Source: Zhengella mangrovi (GTDB lineage: Bacteria > Pseudomonadota > Alphaproteobacteria > Rhizobiales > Rhizobiaceae). Taken from it: DNA of 39,239 bases. The notes under the pieces were generated by a model that searched no databases, was not told the DNA's origin, and saw only the letters and a list, made by a program, of their open reading frames with translations. The position numbers were made by a program, and so were the translations under genes. The stretch covers positions 1-39,239 of the forward strand of contig NZ_PDVP01000023.1 in NCBI RefSeq assembly GCF_002727065.1, given 5' to 3'. Position 1 is the first letter of the stretch. Each line of letters starts with the position of its first letter. Positions 1 through 8,199 of this stretch are shown here, in pieces.

Positions 1-2553
1 GCCACCGGCAGCTTCACCGTGACCGTCACCGATGGCGAGAACCCGGTCCTGTCCGGACTGCCGAGCGACATCACCCAGCCGACCGATGCCGGACTGGCGA
101 CAGCCGTCGTGACCTGGACAGAGCCGACGGCGAGCGACAATGCCCCCGGTGTCACCCTGACCTCGACGCACACTCCCGGCGATGCCTTCCCGCTCGGCGA
201 GACGACGGTCACCTATACCGCGACCGACGCGGCCGGGAACACCGCCACAGGCAGCTTCAAGGTCACGGTCACCGACGGCGAGAACCCGGTGCTGTCCGGA
301 CTGCCGACCGACATCACCCAGCCGACCGATGCCGGACTGGCGACAGCCGTCGTGACCTGGACAGAGCCGACGGCGAACGACAATGCCCCCGGTGTCACCC
401 TGACCTCGACGCACACTCCCGGCGATGCCTTCCCGATTGGCGAAACGACGGTGACCTATACTGCCACCGACGCGGCCGGGAATACCGCCACCGGCAGCTT
501 CACCGTGACCGTCACCGATGGCGAGAACCCGGTGCTGTCCGGACTGCCGACCGACATCACCCAGCCGACCGACGCGGGGCTGGCGACAGCCGTGGTGACC
601 TGGACAGAGCCGACGGCGAGCGACAATGCCCCGGGCGTTACGCTCACCTCGACGCACAACCCCGGCGATGCCTTCCCGATTGGCGAGACGACGGTGACCT
701 ACACCGCGACCGATGCGGCCGGGAACACCGCCACCGGCTCGTTCAAGGTCACCGTCACCGATGGCGAAGCTCCAGTATTCGTTACGTTCCCCGCCAATAT
801 TGCAGTCGAGATTGACTATCCCAATAGCGATGCCGTTGTGAGCTGGACTGCACCGACGGCCAGTGACAATGTTCCAAGTGTGGCGGTTGTTCAAACGGCC
901 GGCCCAGCCTCCGGTTCACGGTTTCCACTGGGCGTGACGAACGTAAGCTACAAGGCGACAGATGGTGCCGGGAACGAAGTGACCAGGAGCTTCACGGTCA
1001 CGGTGACCCAAACTCCACCCGGCTCGGTCACCTTCGAGATCGCATCTCCTGCTGGCGGCATGTTCACCTTCGCCTCGCAAGAACCGGCATTGAACTTCAG
1101 TGTCGATGTTTCCGGCGGAAGCGGTCGGTCGAACGCGATCTATATCCGGCCTGGCAGCTATCCAGTCACGTTTGCCGTGCCATCCGGATTCGGGGTTGCA
1201 GATGCGTCGTGCACGGGAACGAGCACGATCGATCCGGCAACAAAGACCGGGGAAATCCACCTTGTCTCCGGTGGAGCCGTCACTTGCACGATTTCTGCCC
1301 TGGATGCGCTTGGAACAACCGCTGGCATGATCGGCAGTTTCATCGAGGCTCGCGGTCAGATGATCCTGCAGAACCAGCCCCAACTTACCAGGCGCCTGGA
1401 GAGACTGACCGGGCAATATACAAATCCGGGTGGTGCCACAGCATTCGGCATGGGCTTCAAGAGCCCCAATTTGCCGTTCTCCATGATGGTGGACAAGAAC
1501 GAGGCTTCATTTTCCTACAGCCTGAGACGTTCCAACGCGAAGGGTGGCGCACCACAAATTGTTGGCAATCCTGTTGAGGCACTGGCCAGTGCAATGAATG
1601 CGCCCTTCAGGAATGGACGTCAAAAGGGCGAGCCGGGGTACGTCGGGAGCCCAGAGCTGGAGGCCATAAACGCCACACCAAAAAACAATGCCACCGAGCC
1701 TCTGGCCTATGCACCCGACCCCGATAGCATTGAGACCATCCCAGAACAGGCCTCTGAATCGTCTTCCGATGACTTCGATCCCATGGCCCACCGCTTTGAT
1801 ATTTGGGCTGAGGGCACCTATTCGCGTTTCAACGCGGCCGGTGGCAGTGGCGATTTTGTCATCGCCCATCTCGGTGCAGACTACCTGTTTACGTCCAATC
1901 TTCTGATCGGCCTTGGCGCACAGTTGGATTGGACCCGCATGGACCAGGTCGGTGGCGGCGACATCTCTGGCTACGGTTTCATGGTCGGGCCGTACCTGAC
2001 TGTTCGCTTGCAGGACCATCTCTATCTCGATGCGCGTGCAGCATGGGGACGGTCGTGGAACGATGTGTCGCCCTTCGGCACCTATCGTGACTCCTTCGAT
2101 GCCACCCGTTGGTTGGTCACCGGTGCGCTGATTGGCGATTTCGACGTCGGCGCCTTCAACATCAAACCTGAGGCGCGCCTGTCCTGGTTCAGCGAACAAA
2201 CTGAATCCTATGTCGACAAACTGAACGTCACCATCCCATCGTTTACTGTTTCGACCGGGACCTTCGAATTCGGTCCAACCATTTCGACCAAGAAAGTGCT
2301 CGAGAACGATATGGTCTTCAGCCCGTACCTCAATTTCAAGGGCATTTGGACGTTCGACCAGACGAATACGGCGACAGGTTTCACAGCACAGCCGGGCCTG
2401 GCGGAAGAAGGTATTCGAGGCCGCGCAGAAGTCGGCTTTGGACTGGCCGATGATGCAGGTTTTTCCACCAATCTCTCTGCATTCTATGACGGGATTGGTG
2501 AAAAGGACTTCGAGGCCTGGGGTCTTACACTTTCACTGAAGAAGAAATTCTGA
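1..2553 (+). CDS. HYR-repeat surface protein with autotransporter-like beta-barrel (5' end outside window)
   Basis: The reading frame is open from base 1, so the true start lies upstream. The GTG at 19 is only an internal Val codon. The visible 850 residues begin with three near-identical 81-residue HYR-type (Ig-like) repeats, each carrying GLPxDITQPTDAG, TYTATDAAGN and TVTVTDGE motifs. A fourth, diverged repeat follows (about 760-1010). Next is a unique Ig-like segment with two cysteines, then an alpha-helical linker with MILQNQPQLTRRLERL. The last ~255 residues (about 1780-2550) have alternating amphipathic strands and end in LKKKF, as in autotransporter outer-membrane beta-domains. A role as a surface-exposed adhesin-like protein is inferred. 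A diverged copy of its last ~50 codons occurs at 27826-27975. No clear terminator follows. Confidence 0.85.
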   Translation, partial: ATGSFTVTVTDGENPVLSGLPSDITQPTDAGLATAVVTWTEPTASDNAPGVTLTSTHTPGDAFPLGETTVTYTATDAAGNTATGSFKVTVTDGENPVLSGLPTDITQPTDAGLATAVVTWTEPTANDNAPGVTLTSTHTPGDAFPIGETTVTYTATDAAGNTATGSFTVTVTDGENPVLSGLPTDITQPTDAGLATAVVTWTEPTASDNAPGVTLTSTHNPGDAFPIGETTVTYTATDAAGNTATGSFKVTVTDGEAPVFVTFPANIAVEIDYPNSDAVVSWTAPTASDNVPSVAVVQTAGPASGSRFPLGVTNVSYKATDGAGNEVTRSFTVTVTQTPPGSVTFEIASPAGGMFTFASQEPALNFSVDVSGGSGRSNAIYIRPGSYPVTFAVPSGFGVADASCTGTSTIDPATKTGEIHLVSGGAVTCTISALDALGTTAGMIGSFIEARGQMILQNQPQLTRRLERLTGQYTNPGGATAFGMGFKSPNLPFSMMVDKNEASFSYSLRRSNAKGGAPQIVGNPVEALASAMNAPFRNGRQKGEPGYVGSPELEAINATPKNNATEPLAYAPDPDSIETIPEQASESSSDDFDPMAHRFDIWAEGTYSRFNAAGGSGDFVIAHLGADYLFTSNLLIGLGAQLDWTRMDQVGGGDISGYGFMVGPYLTVRLQDHLYLDARAAWGRSWNDVSPFGTYRDSFDATRWLVTGALIGDFDVGAFNIKPEARLSWFSEQTESYVDKLNVTIPSFTVSTGTFEFGPTISTKKVLENDMVFSPYLNFKGIWTFDQTNTATGFTAQPGLAEEGIRGRAEVGFGLADDAGFSTNLSAFYDGIGEKDFEAWGLTLSLKKKF
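31..1010 (+). repeat. 243-bp tandem repeats (HYR modules)
   Basis: The unit starting GATGGCGAGAACCCGGT recurs at 31, 274 and 517, exactly 243 bp (81 codons) apart and with few differences. A diverged fourth unit starts at 760. Partial repeat sequence at 1-30 shows that the array continues upstream. Such near-identity suggests recent expansion by unequal recombination or gene conversion. Confidence 0.9.
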
Positions 2554-2645
2554 TCCAGAAGGGGCTCATACACGCCGTGCTCAGGAAAAACCTCGGTAGA
2601 CATTGACTATTCGGGCACGCCAGTAGCCATGAACAGCGTCGCTAC

Positions 2646-3398
2646 CTATTCATTTTTGCTGGTTTTCGTCCGCCTGCGGTCCGGATCCGGAAACACGACG
2701 CGCAGTTCGGCGATCAGGTTTTCACCGTGGGTGATCTCGTCCTGGATGAACTGCCGGATCCGCGGATCGGTTTCGGTTTCCAGGTCGGCACGCAGGCGGG
2801 GCAGTTCTGCTTCCCATTCGGCCTTGCGGTCCCGCCACCAGTCGAAGTCGGCCTTTTCCTCGGCGGTCATCGGTCCGATGATGCGGACGGTTCCCGCACG
2901 CATGTCGACGACAATGTCGTCGGGATGGGGGACGGGATCCGGAGCGCTGATGCCAAGCTGCCGACGCCGCTCCAGCTCGTCCTGCCATTCGATCTTGTAG
3001 GTGATCGCCGTCTCCAGCCATTCATCGTGCAGGCGTTTGTTGGCGGCTTCGGTTGACGCGAGCATTTCGGAGAACAGGCGCTGTGCCCGCGTGTTGCCCT
3101 TGACGGCATTGTGGGCAAGTGATCGCACAACCGCCTTGGCCATGGGAATGGCTACCTGTTTCGATCCCTCGTTGATCTTGATGTTGCGATAGGCCTCTTC
3201 CAGGATGATCGATCTCAGGCGCTCTTCGTTGAGGGCAGGGGCCTTGTTACGACTGCCCTTTGGGCGCCCCTTGGGATTGCCGGACTTTCCTTTCTTGAAC
3301 TGGCTCTCGACGGGCGGCTTGGCATAGCCGATCTCGTAGTCGTTTTCCGGTGGACGCCGCGCCAGCGCCTTCCTGGCCTTCTCGTCGCGCCTGGTCAT
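2646..3398 (-). CDS. DUF5681 domain-containing protein
   Basis: This is a 250-residue basic, charged protein without membrane segments. Residues ~20-55 hold the typical DUF5681 opening (GYAKPPxxSQFKKGKSGNPKGRPKGS), followed by a helical region to ~residue 110. The C-terminal half is a charged helical extension. DUF5681 proteins are often found in prophages and islands next to ParB-domain methyltransferases, which is the arrangement here. The start ATG overlaps the stop of the methyltransferase by 4 bp (ATGA), implying translational coupling. The molecular function is not established. A DNA-packaging or DNA-binding accessory role is only a guess from context. Confidence 0.8.
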   Translation of the reverse strand: MTRRDEKARKALARRPPENDYEIGYAKPPVESQFKKGKSGNPKGRPKGSRNKAPALNEERLRSIILEEAYRNIKINEGSKQVAIPMAKAVVRSLAHNAVKGNTRAQRLFSEMLASTEAANKRLHDEWLETAITYKIEWQDELERRRQLGISAPDPVPHPDDIVVDMRAGTVRIIGPMTAEEKADFDWWRDRKAEWEAELPRLRADLETETDPRIRQFIQDEITHGENLIAELRVVFPDPDRRRTKTSKNE

Positions 3399-4708
3399 TC
3401 TGCAGCCTCCGCAGAGATGATCGGCGCGCCGCCGACACCACAGGCGCGTTGTACAGCATCGTCCTTGGCATAAACCTCCCAGCGACGAATGATGATGTCA
3501 CAGTAGGCCGGATCGAGTTCTACAAGGTAGCCTCGCCGGCCGGTCTTGTGGGCAGCAATCAGCGTGGAGCCAGAACCGCCGAACAGGTCGAGGACGATGT
3601 CGCCCCTGGCCGAGACGTCGCGGATCGCATCGGCAATCATCTGCACGGGTTTGACCGTCGGATGCATGGCCAGTTCATCCATGCGCCCGGCCTTCAGCGT
3701 ATTGACGCCCTTGTACTGCCAGACATTGGTCCGGTAACGACCATGCTGGCCGAGTTCGAATGTATTGATGTGCGGCCCGGTGCCGTGCTTCCAGGCAAAG
3801 ATCAGTTCGTGGCGCGAGCGATAGAAGGTCCCCATGCCACCGTTGTCCTTGACCCAGGTGATCAGGTTTTTCAGTTCCGCGTAGACGCTGTTTCCGGCCT
3901 GCAGCATCTCGCCCATGTGGCGCCAGTCGATGCACAGGAAGTGGATGGAACCGTCACGGGAATGGGCTGCCATGTTGGCAAAGGCAGTACGAAGGAAGTC
4001 GGTGAACTGGCCAGACGACATCTCGCCGGAAGCGAACGCGAACTCGCGGTGTTTGACCTTCCCCAAGCCGCCAACATGTCCGTCGATCGGAACGTTGTAG
4101 GGCGGGTCGGAGAACACCATCGTTGCCGTTTCGCCATCCATCAGGAGAGCGACAACGTCGGCATCGAGCGCATTGCCGCAGACCAGCCGGTGCGGGCCCA
4201 GCTGCCAGACGTCGCCCTGCTGGCAACGCGTGGGGCCATCTTCGAGCGCCGGCACCAGGTCCTCGCTCGGATCGCCCGGCTCTTCCGGCGCGACCGTTTC
4301 CATCAGGTTGTCGATCTCGGCAATGGAAAAGCCCGTGAGTTCGACGTCGAACCCGAGCTCGTCGTCATCCAGCAGGGCCTGCAGTTCCTCTGCCAGCAGG
4401 TCGTCGTCCCATCCGGCATTCAGCGCCAGCTTGTTGTCGGCAATCACGTAGGCCCGCTTCTGAGCCTTCGTCATCGATGACAGGCGGACACAGGGCACTT
4501 CGGTCATTCGAAGCAGTCTGGCGGCTTCCACCCGGCCATGGCCGGCCAGGATCATGTTGTCGTCATCGATCAGCACCGGATTGGTGAACCCGAAGGTTTC
4601 GATGCTGTCGGCGATCTGCCGCAGCTGTTTGCGCGAATGGGTGCGTGCGTTCTTCGGGTAGGGACGCAGGGCGCCGATGGGATGGTAGTCGATCTGAAGG
4701 TTGGCCAT
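3395..4708 (-). CDS. ParB-domain DNA methyltransferase (DPPY class)
   Basis: A predicted S-adenosylmethionine-dependent DNA methyltransferase of 437 residues. Residues ~1-135 form a ParB/sulfiredoxin-like domain with the GHGR motif at 56-59. The C-terminal half is an N6-adenine/N4-cytosine methyltransferase with DPPY at 201-204 and the SAM-binding motif VLDLFGGSGS at ~372-381. This is the beta-type order, catalytic motif before the SAM motif. The ATG at 4708 was chosen because AAGGAG sits 9 bp upstream. A longer frame to 4765 lacks such a site and would run through the candidate operator. No restriction endonuclease is adjacent, so this looks like an orphan or phage-type methylase. Target specificity cannot be read from the sequence. 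Confidence 0.88.
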   Translation of the reverse strand: MANLQIDYHPIGALRPYPKNARTHSRKQLRQIADSIETFGFTNPVLIDDDNMILAGHGRVEAARLLRMTEVPCVRLSSMTKAQKRAYVIADNKLALNAGWDDDLLAEELQALLDDDELGFDVELTGFSIAEIDNLMETVAPEEPGDPSEDLVPALEDGPTRCQQGDVWQLGPHRLVCGNALDADVVALLMDGETATMVFSDPPYNVPIDGHVGGLGKVKHREFAFASGEMSSGQFTDFLRTAFANMAAHSRDGSIHFLCIDWRHMGEMLQAGNSVYAELKNLITWVKDNGGMGTFYRSRHELIFAWKHGTGPHINTFELGQHGRYRTNVWQYKGVNTLKAGRMDELAMHPTVKPVQMIADAIRDVSARGDIVLDLFGGSGSTLIAAHKTGRRGYLVELDPAYCDIIIRRWEVYAKDDAVQRACGVGGAPIISAEAAE

Positions 4709-4755
4709 TGGGGCGAATCTCCTTTCCGCGGACAAAGTCGTCAGATACAGAAAAC

Positions 4756-4772
4756 GCTTGCCCATGGCAAGC
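4756..4772. promoter_or_regulatory. Candidate operator palindrome between methylase and XRE genes
   Basis: GCTTGCC-CAT-GGCAAGC is a perfect 7-bp inverted repeat with a 3-bp spacer. It lies in the 136-bp gap between the divergent methyltransferase (start 4708) and XRE regulator (start 4845). Its size and place suit a binding site for the adjacent XRE repressor, which could then control both arms. This is inferred from position and symmetry only. Confidence 0.45.
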
Positions 4773-4844
4773 CTCGTGCTATGAAACCGTCAGACAGAGC
4801 GAACGAAGCCGCACAAATCGGCGGCCAGCAAAGGGGAGAGACCA

Positions 4845-5177
4845 ATGGCACTGGGGCGACGCATGACCGAATTGCGCATGAAGAAGGGCGAGTCGCTGCA
4901 ACAGGTCGCTGACGCGGTCGGCGTGTCGAAGGCCCATATCTGGGAACTGGAGAAGGGAAAGACCGACAATCCGGCGATGGCGCTGGTCATGCGATTGGCA
5001 GACCATTTTGGCGTCTCGGTCGCGTTCCTGGTCGGAGAGGACCGGGATGCCGAGGATGCCGATGTCGAACTGCAGCGAATGTTCCGCCAGGCCCAGGGCC
5101 TCGACGACCGGGAGCGCAAGATCCTTGATGACATGCTGAAGTCACTGCTGGCGCATCGCCAGGCTGGCATGACCTGA
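4845..5177 (+). CDS. XRE-family helix-turn-helix regulator
   Basis: A small 110-residue cytoplasmic DNA-binding protein. Residues ~5-62 form a Cro/CI-type helix-turn-helix (ESLQQVADAVGVSKAHIWELEKGKT), followed by the usual FGVSVAFLVGE segment and a short charged helical tail that could mediate dimerisation. GGGGAGAG lies just upstream of the ATG at 4845. The ImmA/IrrE-type peptidase gene begins 14 bp after its stop, so the two are probably cotranscribed. Known XRE-ImmA pairs (for example ImmR-ImmA of ICEBs1) use the peptidase to relieve repression, and the same logic is inferred here. The methylase and DUF5681 genes are divergent and are likely regulatory targets. Confidence 0.88.
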   Translation: MALGRRMTELRMKKGESLQQVADAVGVSKAHIWELEKGKTDNPAMALVMRLADHFGVSVAFLVGEDRDAEDADVELQRMFRQAQGLDDRERKILDDMLKSLLAHRQAGMT

Positions 5178-5191
5178 TTGAGCGGGCAGGG

Positions 5192-6091
5192 GTGAAAGGG
5201 GTGCAACTTGACCTGGACCGCATGGAGGTCGAAGACGCCGGCGGTGCCAACCCGGACCGGTTGGCTGCAGCCATCCACCGGCAGCTGCGTTCGCAAGGTC
5301 TGACGACGGGTCCGGTGCCGGTCGAGGCGATCGCGACCGCGCTCGACATCATCGATATTCGCATCGAGAGCCTGTCGAATGTCGAAGGGGCCCTGGTCAC
5401 GACGGCCGAAAGGGGGATCGGATCGATCCTGGTTTCCGCATCTGCGTCGCAGCCACGCCAGCGGTTCACCATCGGCCATGAACTCGGTCACTTCCTGAAT
5501 GTGTGGCATGCCCCGACCGGTCCGGACGGGTTCACCTGCAGCAAAGCCGATCTTCGGTCTGGCGATGACAGCGCTCGAAAGGACCTGTCGCGTCACGATC
5601 GCCAGGAGCGGGAAGCCAACCGGTTCGCCGCCTGCCTCCTGCTGCCTGACTACCGGCTGGCACGCTACATCGACGACAATCCGGATCTCGGTCAGGTACT
5701 CGGCGCAGCAAGAAACCTGCATTGCAGCCGCGAGAGCGTGGCCCGGCGGTACAGCGAGCTGCTCGAGCTCCCGAACGCGATGCTGTTCTCCAAGGACGGC
5801 AAGCTGCGATACTTTGTGCGGTCCGGCGGGATAGGCTCGCTGGATATCGGGGTCGGCGATCCCCTTCGTGATCTGCCGCCAGCGAATGGCGATAGCGGCC
5901 TGAGCGACATCGAAGACATGTCTTCCGTCGGCTGGCTTCGCTACGGGCAGGAGCGGGACCTGACCATTCAAACGCTGCACCAGCAGAACGGATATGCGAT
6001 GACACTTGTCACCGTGCCGGACCACCCCGATGATGACAACGGCGTGGAAGATAGCGTTGAACGATTTGACCGATTTAGCGGCCGGTCCTGA
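5192..6091 (+). CDS. ImmA/IrrE-type metallo-endopeptidase
   Basis: A 299-residue protein of the M78 (ImmA/IrrE) peptidase family. The zinc motif HELGH lies at residues ~96-100, in the context RFTIGHELGHFLN. A downstream EANRFAACLLLP segment (~141-152) probably supplies the third zinc ligand (Glu). No signal peptide or membrane segment is visible, so it should act in the cytoplasm, most likely by cleaving or inactivating the upstream XRE regulator. The GTG at 5192 keeps a 14-bp spacing from that gene, with a purine-rich GCAGGG directly before it. An ATG at 5222 is a possible alternative start with no better ribosome-binding site. The C-terminal ~100 residues are not recognised. Confidence 0.83.
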   Translation: MKGVQLDLDRMEVEDAGGANPDRLAAAIHRQLRSQGLTTGPVPVEAIATALDIIDIRIESLSNVEGALVTTAERGIGSILVSASASQPRQRFTIGHELGHFLNVWHAPTGPDGFTCSKADLRSGDDSARKDLSRHDRQEREANRFAACLLLPDYRLARYIDDNPDLGQVLGAARNLHCSRESVARRYSELLELPNAMLFSKDGKLRYFVRSGGIGSLDIGVGDPLRDLPPANGDSGLSDIEDMSSVGWLRYGQERDLTIQTLHQQNGYAMTLVTVPDHPDDDNGVEDSVERFDRFSGRS

Positions 6092-6104
6092 TCGTCCGCT
6101 GCTT

Positions 6105-6270
6105 TGTCCTGTTAATTTGCCGACAGTTCCCTGCTTGACCGAATGGAATTCCCTGTTCTCCAGAACAGGGAAATTGCTTCTAATCGCCTGTAATCATTGC
6201 GGGATATGTGCGCCGAGACTGCGCTCGGCGTCAGTTCCGGGGCGAATTTCCCTGTAAATTCCCTGTAAAT
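6105..6270. repeat. Cluster of TTCCCTGT motifs with a perfect palindrome
   Basis: Downstream of the peptidase gene lies an 11-bp perfect inverted repeat, TTCCCTGTTCT-CC-AGAACAGGGAA (6149-6172). A further TTCCCTG (6127) and a tandem pair ATTTCCCTGTAA/ATTCCCTGTAAA (6246-6270) lie nearby. A second hairpin, CGCCGAG-n6-CTCGGCG, sits at about 6210-6230. The palindrome could fold as a transcription terminator for the XRE-peptidase operon, but no T-tract follows. The repeated motif looks like an intergenic repeat family or the end of an integrated element. Confidence 0.6.
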
Positions 6271-6673
6271 GCGGACCAACGGGTCGAGACCGGTTCGCTT
6301 GAGACTGCGCACACAGCCAATCTCCTGATGCGATCTCCATTGATTTGGCAGTATTCAATGGAAGCGGATTGCCCGGGCTTCGATCCCAAAAGGTGTATAT
6401 CCCCAGAGGTCCGCCTGGCCCTCGATTTCCGCAGGAATTCGGCGAATTCAGAAACGTGTATAATTGTGGCTGCGCGTCGTATGAAAATCCATACTTTGTC
6501 GCGTACCCATGGCCTGCGAGCCAATCCAGCGCTTGTATCCCATCATATGAGATATGTTTTTCGCTGATAGTTGGCCCTTGCGCAATTGAAACTGTATTCG
6601 TTGCTGCGGTCGATACAACTGCAAGAAAAAGAAGAAAAATTGTCCGAAATATAGCTATTTTCGCGGTTTCCAT
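6194..6673 (-). CDS. Possible small secreted protein, probably 3'-disrupted
   Basis: This frame gives 159 residues from the ATG at 6673. It begins with a convincing signal peptide (METAKIAIFRTIFLLFLAVV, then a small-residue stretch ending VSIAQ) and has a mature part rich in Gly, Pro, Ser and Tyr with two cysteines. The last ~40 residues are encoded by the TTCCCTGT repeat cluster and look non-native, so the original C-terminus may have been lost. The DNA here is AT-richer than its neighbours, which suggests foreign origin. No ribosome-binding site is well spaced: AGGA directly abuts the ATG, and a TTG 12 bp upstream is an alternative. I recognise no family, and it may not be expressed. Confidence 0.35.
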   Translation of the reverse strand: METAKIAIFRTIFLLFLAVVSTAATNTVSIAQGPTISEKHISYDGIQALDWLAGHGYATKYGFSYDAQPQLYTFLNSPNSCGNRGPGGPLGIYTFWDRSPGNPLPLNTAKSMEIASGDWLCAQSQANRSRPVGPHLQGIYREIRPGTDAERSLGAHIPQ

Positions 6674-6929
6674 TCCTGCACCCAAGGAAATTCAGGCAAC
6701 AGCGACCTCCTGATACTTCAGTGAATGATCTTGCAATGCCGGCATTGATGTCTGTCAACGACTGCGCAGGAAAACAATCGATGATCAGTTCGAGTCTGCG
6801 TCTTTCGCTTTCATCGCGGACAAGGTGCGGTGCTCAGGCCCATTCCGCGACAATACTTTGACTGTGGCCACTCAACGCTTGGTCCCGTGCGAAAAGAGCC
6901 GGAATGCAACTGGCAGAAGGAAGTTGGAA

Positions 6930-8087
6930 ATGGTTCGGCGTGCAGCATGGATTCTACTCGCGTTGGTGACGTTCGCGACCCCTTCCCTGCCACAGTCGAA
7001 CTCTGCCGAAATCGCTTTCTGGCAAAGCGTGGAAAGCACAAAAGATGCAACCGAACTCGAAGCTTATCTGGAGGCCTATCCGAATGGCAGTTTCGCTGCT
7101 CTTGCACGCATACGCATAGAAAAGCTCAAGGCCGGCTCGGCTGCATATGGAGATGGCCAGTCGCCGCGAACGACAGATGCTGCCGCCGATACCCCGATGG
7201 GCGGACACCGCGGGAAGAACAATCCGGCGGTGACGGAATGCGACCGGCTGGCCGCACATCCCTTGGATCTGCTCAGGGTTGCCGAAGGGGTCTGGCTTGA
7301 ACAAATACTGGCCGACAAGGCCATGGCGGCGTGCAGGGAAGCAGTCAGCGCTCATCCCGGCACACCGCGCTTCGACTATCAGCTTGGCAGGGCAATGCAT
7401 GCCGGGCAGCAGGAGGCCGATGCGGTAACGGCCTATCGGAGAGCCGCGTTCGCTGGCTATCCCATGGCGATGACTGATCTCGGTGTCATGTATGCGAACG
7501 GGACAGGTATCGCAAAGAGCGATGCAGACGCAGTGCGCTGGTATCATGAGGCCATAGCTGCCGACGAGCCGCACGCGATGTTCCTTCTGGGCAACCGATA
7601 TGCCGCGGGGCGCGGGGTGGAGAGAGACGACAAGGAAGCACTCCGTTTGCTTCGGATGGCTGTCGACAAGAGCCAGGATATCGATGCCATTCACGCGCTG
7701 GGCTGGGTTTACCAGGCCAGCCAAGGCGTGCCGGCGGATCCTCCAAGGGCAGCACGCTACATCATGGATGCTCTGCGGCGGGGAAATCAGTTCACTGTCC
7801 AGCAGATGACGGAGCGTGCCGACATCTGGAGCAAGCCGTTCCGGCAGGAGTTGCAGCGGCTTCTGCAAGCCGATGGTGTCTACTTCGGAAAGATAGATGG
7901 CGTGTTCGGGCCCGCAACGACTAGCGCGATTCAGGCGCTGGTGGCGAGAGGCCTGCCAAGGCGGATCGACCGGCAGCCAGATGCGCCGAAACCGGCGGAG
8001 GTTTCGAGAAAACCGGAAGCCGGACAGGACCGGTTTCAGCCGGACAACGCTCTCAGCGAACTCGAAGCGCTGGAGACACTGGAATGA
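6930..8087 (+). CDS. Exported Sel1-repeat protein with peptidoglycan-binding-like C-terminus
   Basis: A 385-residue exported protein. The ATG at 6930 is preceded by AGAAGGA and opens a signal peptide (residues 1-~25). Residues 27-66 carry the module AFWQSV...YLEAYPNGSFAALARIRI, and residues ~103-180 a CDRLAAHP...GRAM segment. Both recur in the giant protein at 31610-37336. Sel1-type helical repeats follow at ~178-290 (MTDLGVMYANGTG, AMFLLGNRYAAGRGV, IHALGWVYQASQGV). Residues ~305-340 (LLQADGVYFGKIDGVFGPATTSAIQAL) match a peptidoglycan_binding_1 domain. A periplasmic scaffold role, perhaps anchored to the cell wall, is inferred. The next gene starts 112 bp downstream on the same strand. Confidence 0.85.
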   Translation: MVRRAAWILLALVTFATPSLPQSNSAEIAFWQSVESTKDATELEAYLEAYPNGSFAALARIRIEKLKAGSAAYGDGQSPRTTDAAADTPMGGHRGKNNPAVTECDRLAAHPLDLLRVAEGVWLEQILADKAMAACREAVSAHPGTPRFDYQLGRAMHAGQQEADAVTAYRRAAFAGYPMAMTDLGVMYANGTGIAKSDADAVRWYHEAIAADEPHAMFLLGNRYAAGRGVERDDKEALRLLRMAVDKSQDIDAIHALGWVYQASQGVPADPPRAARYIMDALRRGNQFTVQQMTERADIWSKPFRQELQRLLQADGVYFGKIDGVFGPATTSAIQALVARGLPRRIDRQPDAPKPAEVSRKPEAGQDRFQPDNALSELEALETLE

Positions 8088-8199
8088 TCACGAAGGGATT
8101 GGTGTCGAGGTCCGTTCAATCGACCACATCACTCTCGATCTCTCAATTTGGCCCAAGAGACAAGAAGCTAGCCTGATCGATCTGGCGCAGGAAACAGGA

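Noticed and set aside
213-659. Two identical-looking 67-codon minus-strand frames
   Set aside because: They are mirror images of the HYR repeats. Their similarity only reflects the tandem repeat on the coding strand.
1-1010. CRISPR-like periodicity
   Set aside because: The 243-bp period is in frame and protein-coding throughout. There are no short repeats separated by unique spacers.
3350-4480. 376-codon plus-strand open frame
   Set aside because: It is antisense to the methyltransferase, which has DPPY and SAM motifs. The frame itself has none.
4709-4765. Methyltransferase start at 4765
   Set aside because: The extra 19 residues have no family similarity, and a well-spaced AAGGAG supports the ATG at 4708.
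7897-8199. Upstream extension of the coiled-coil gene to 7897
   Set aside because: It would overlap the end of the Sel1 gene by 190 bp. The ATG at 8200 has a ribosome-binding site and opens a signal peptide.
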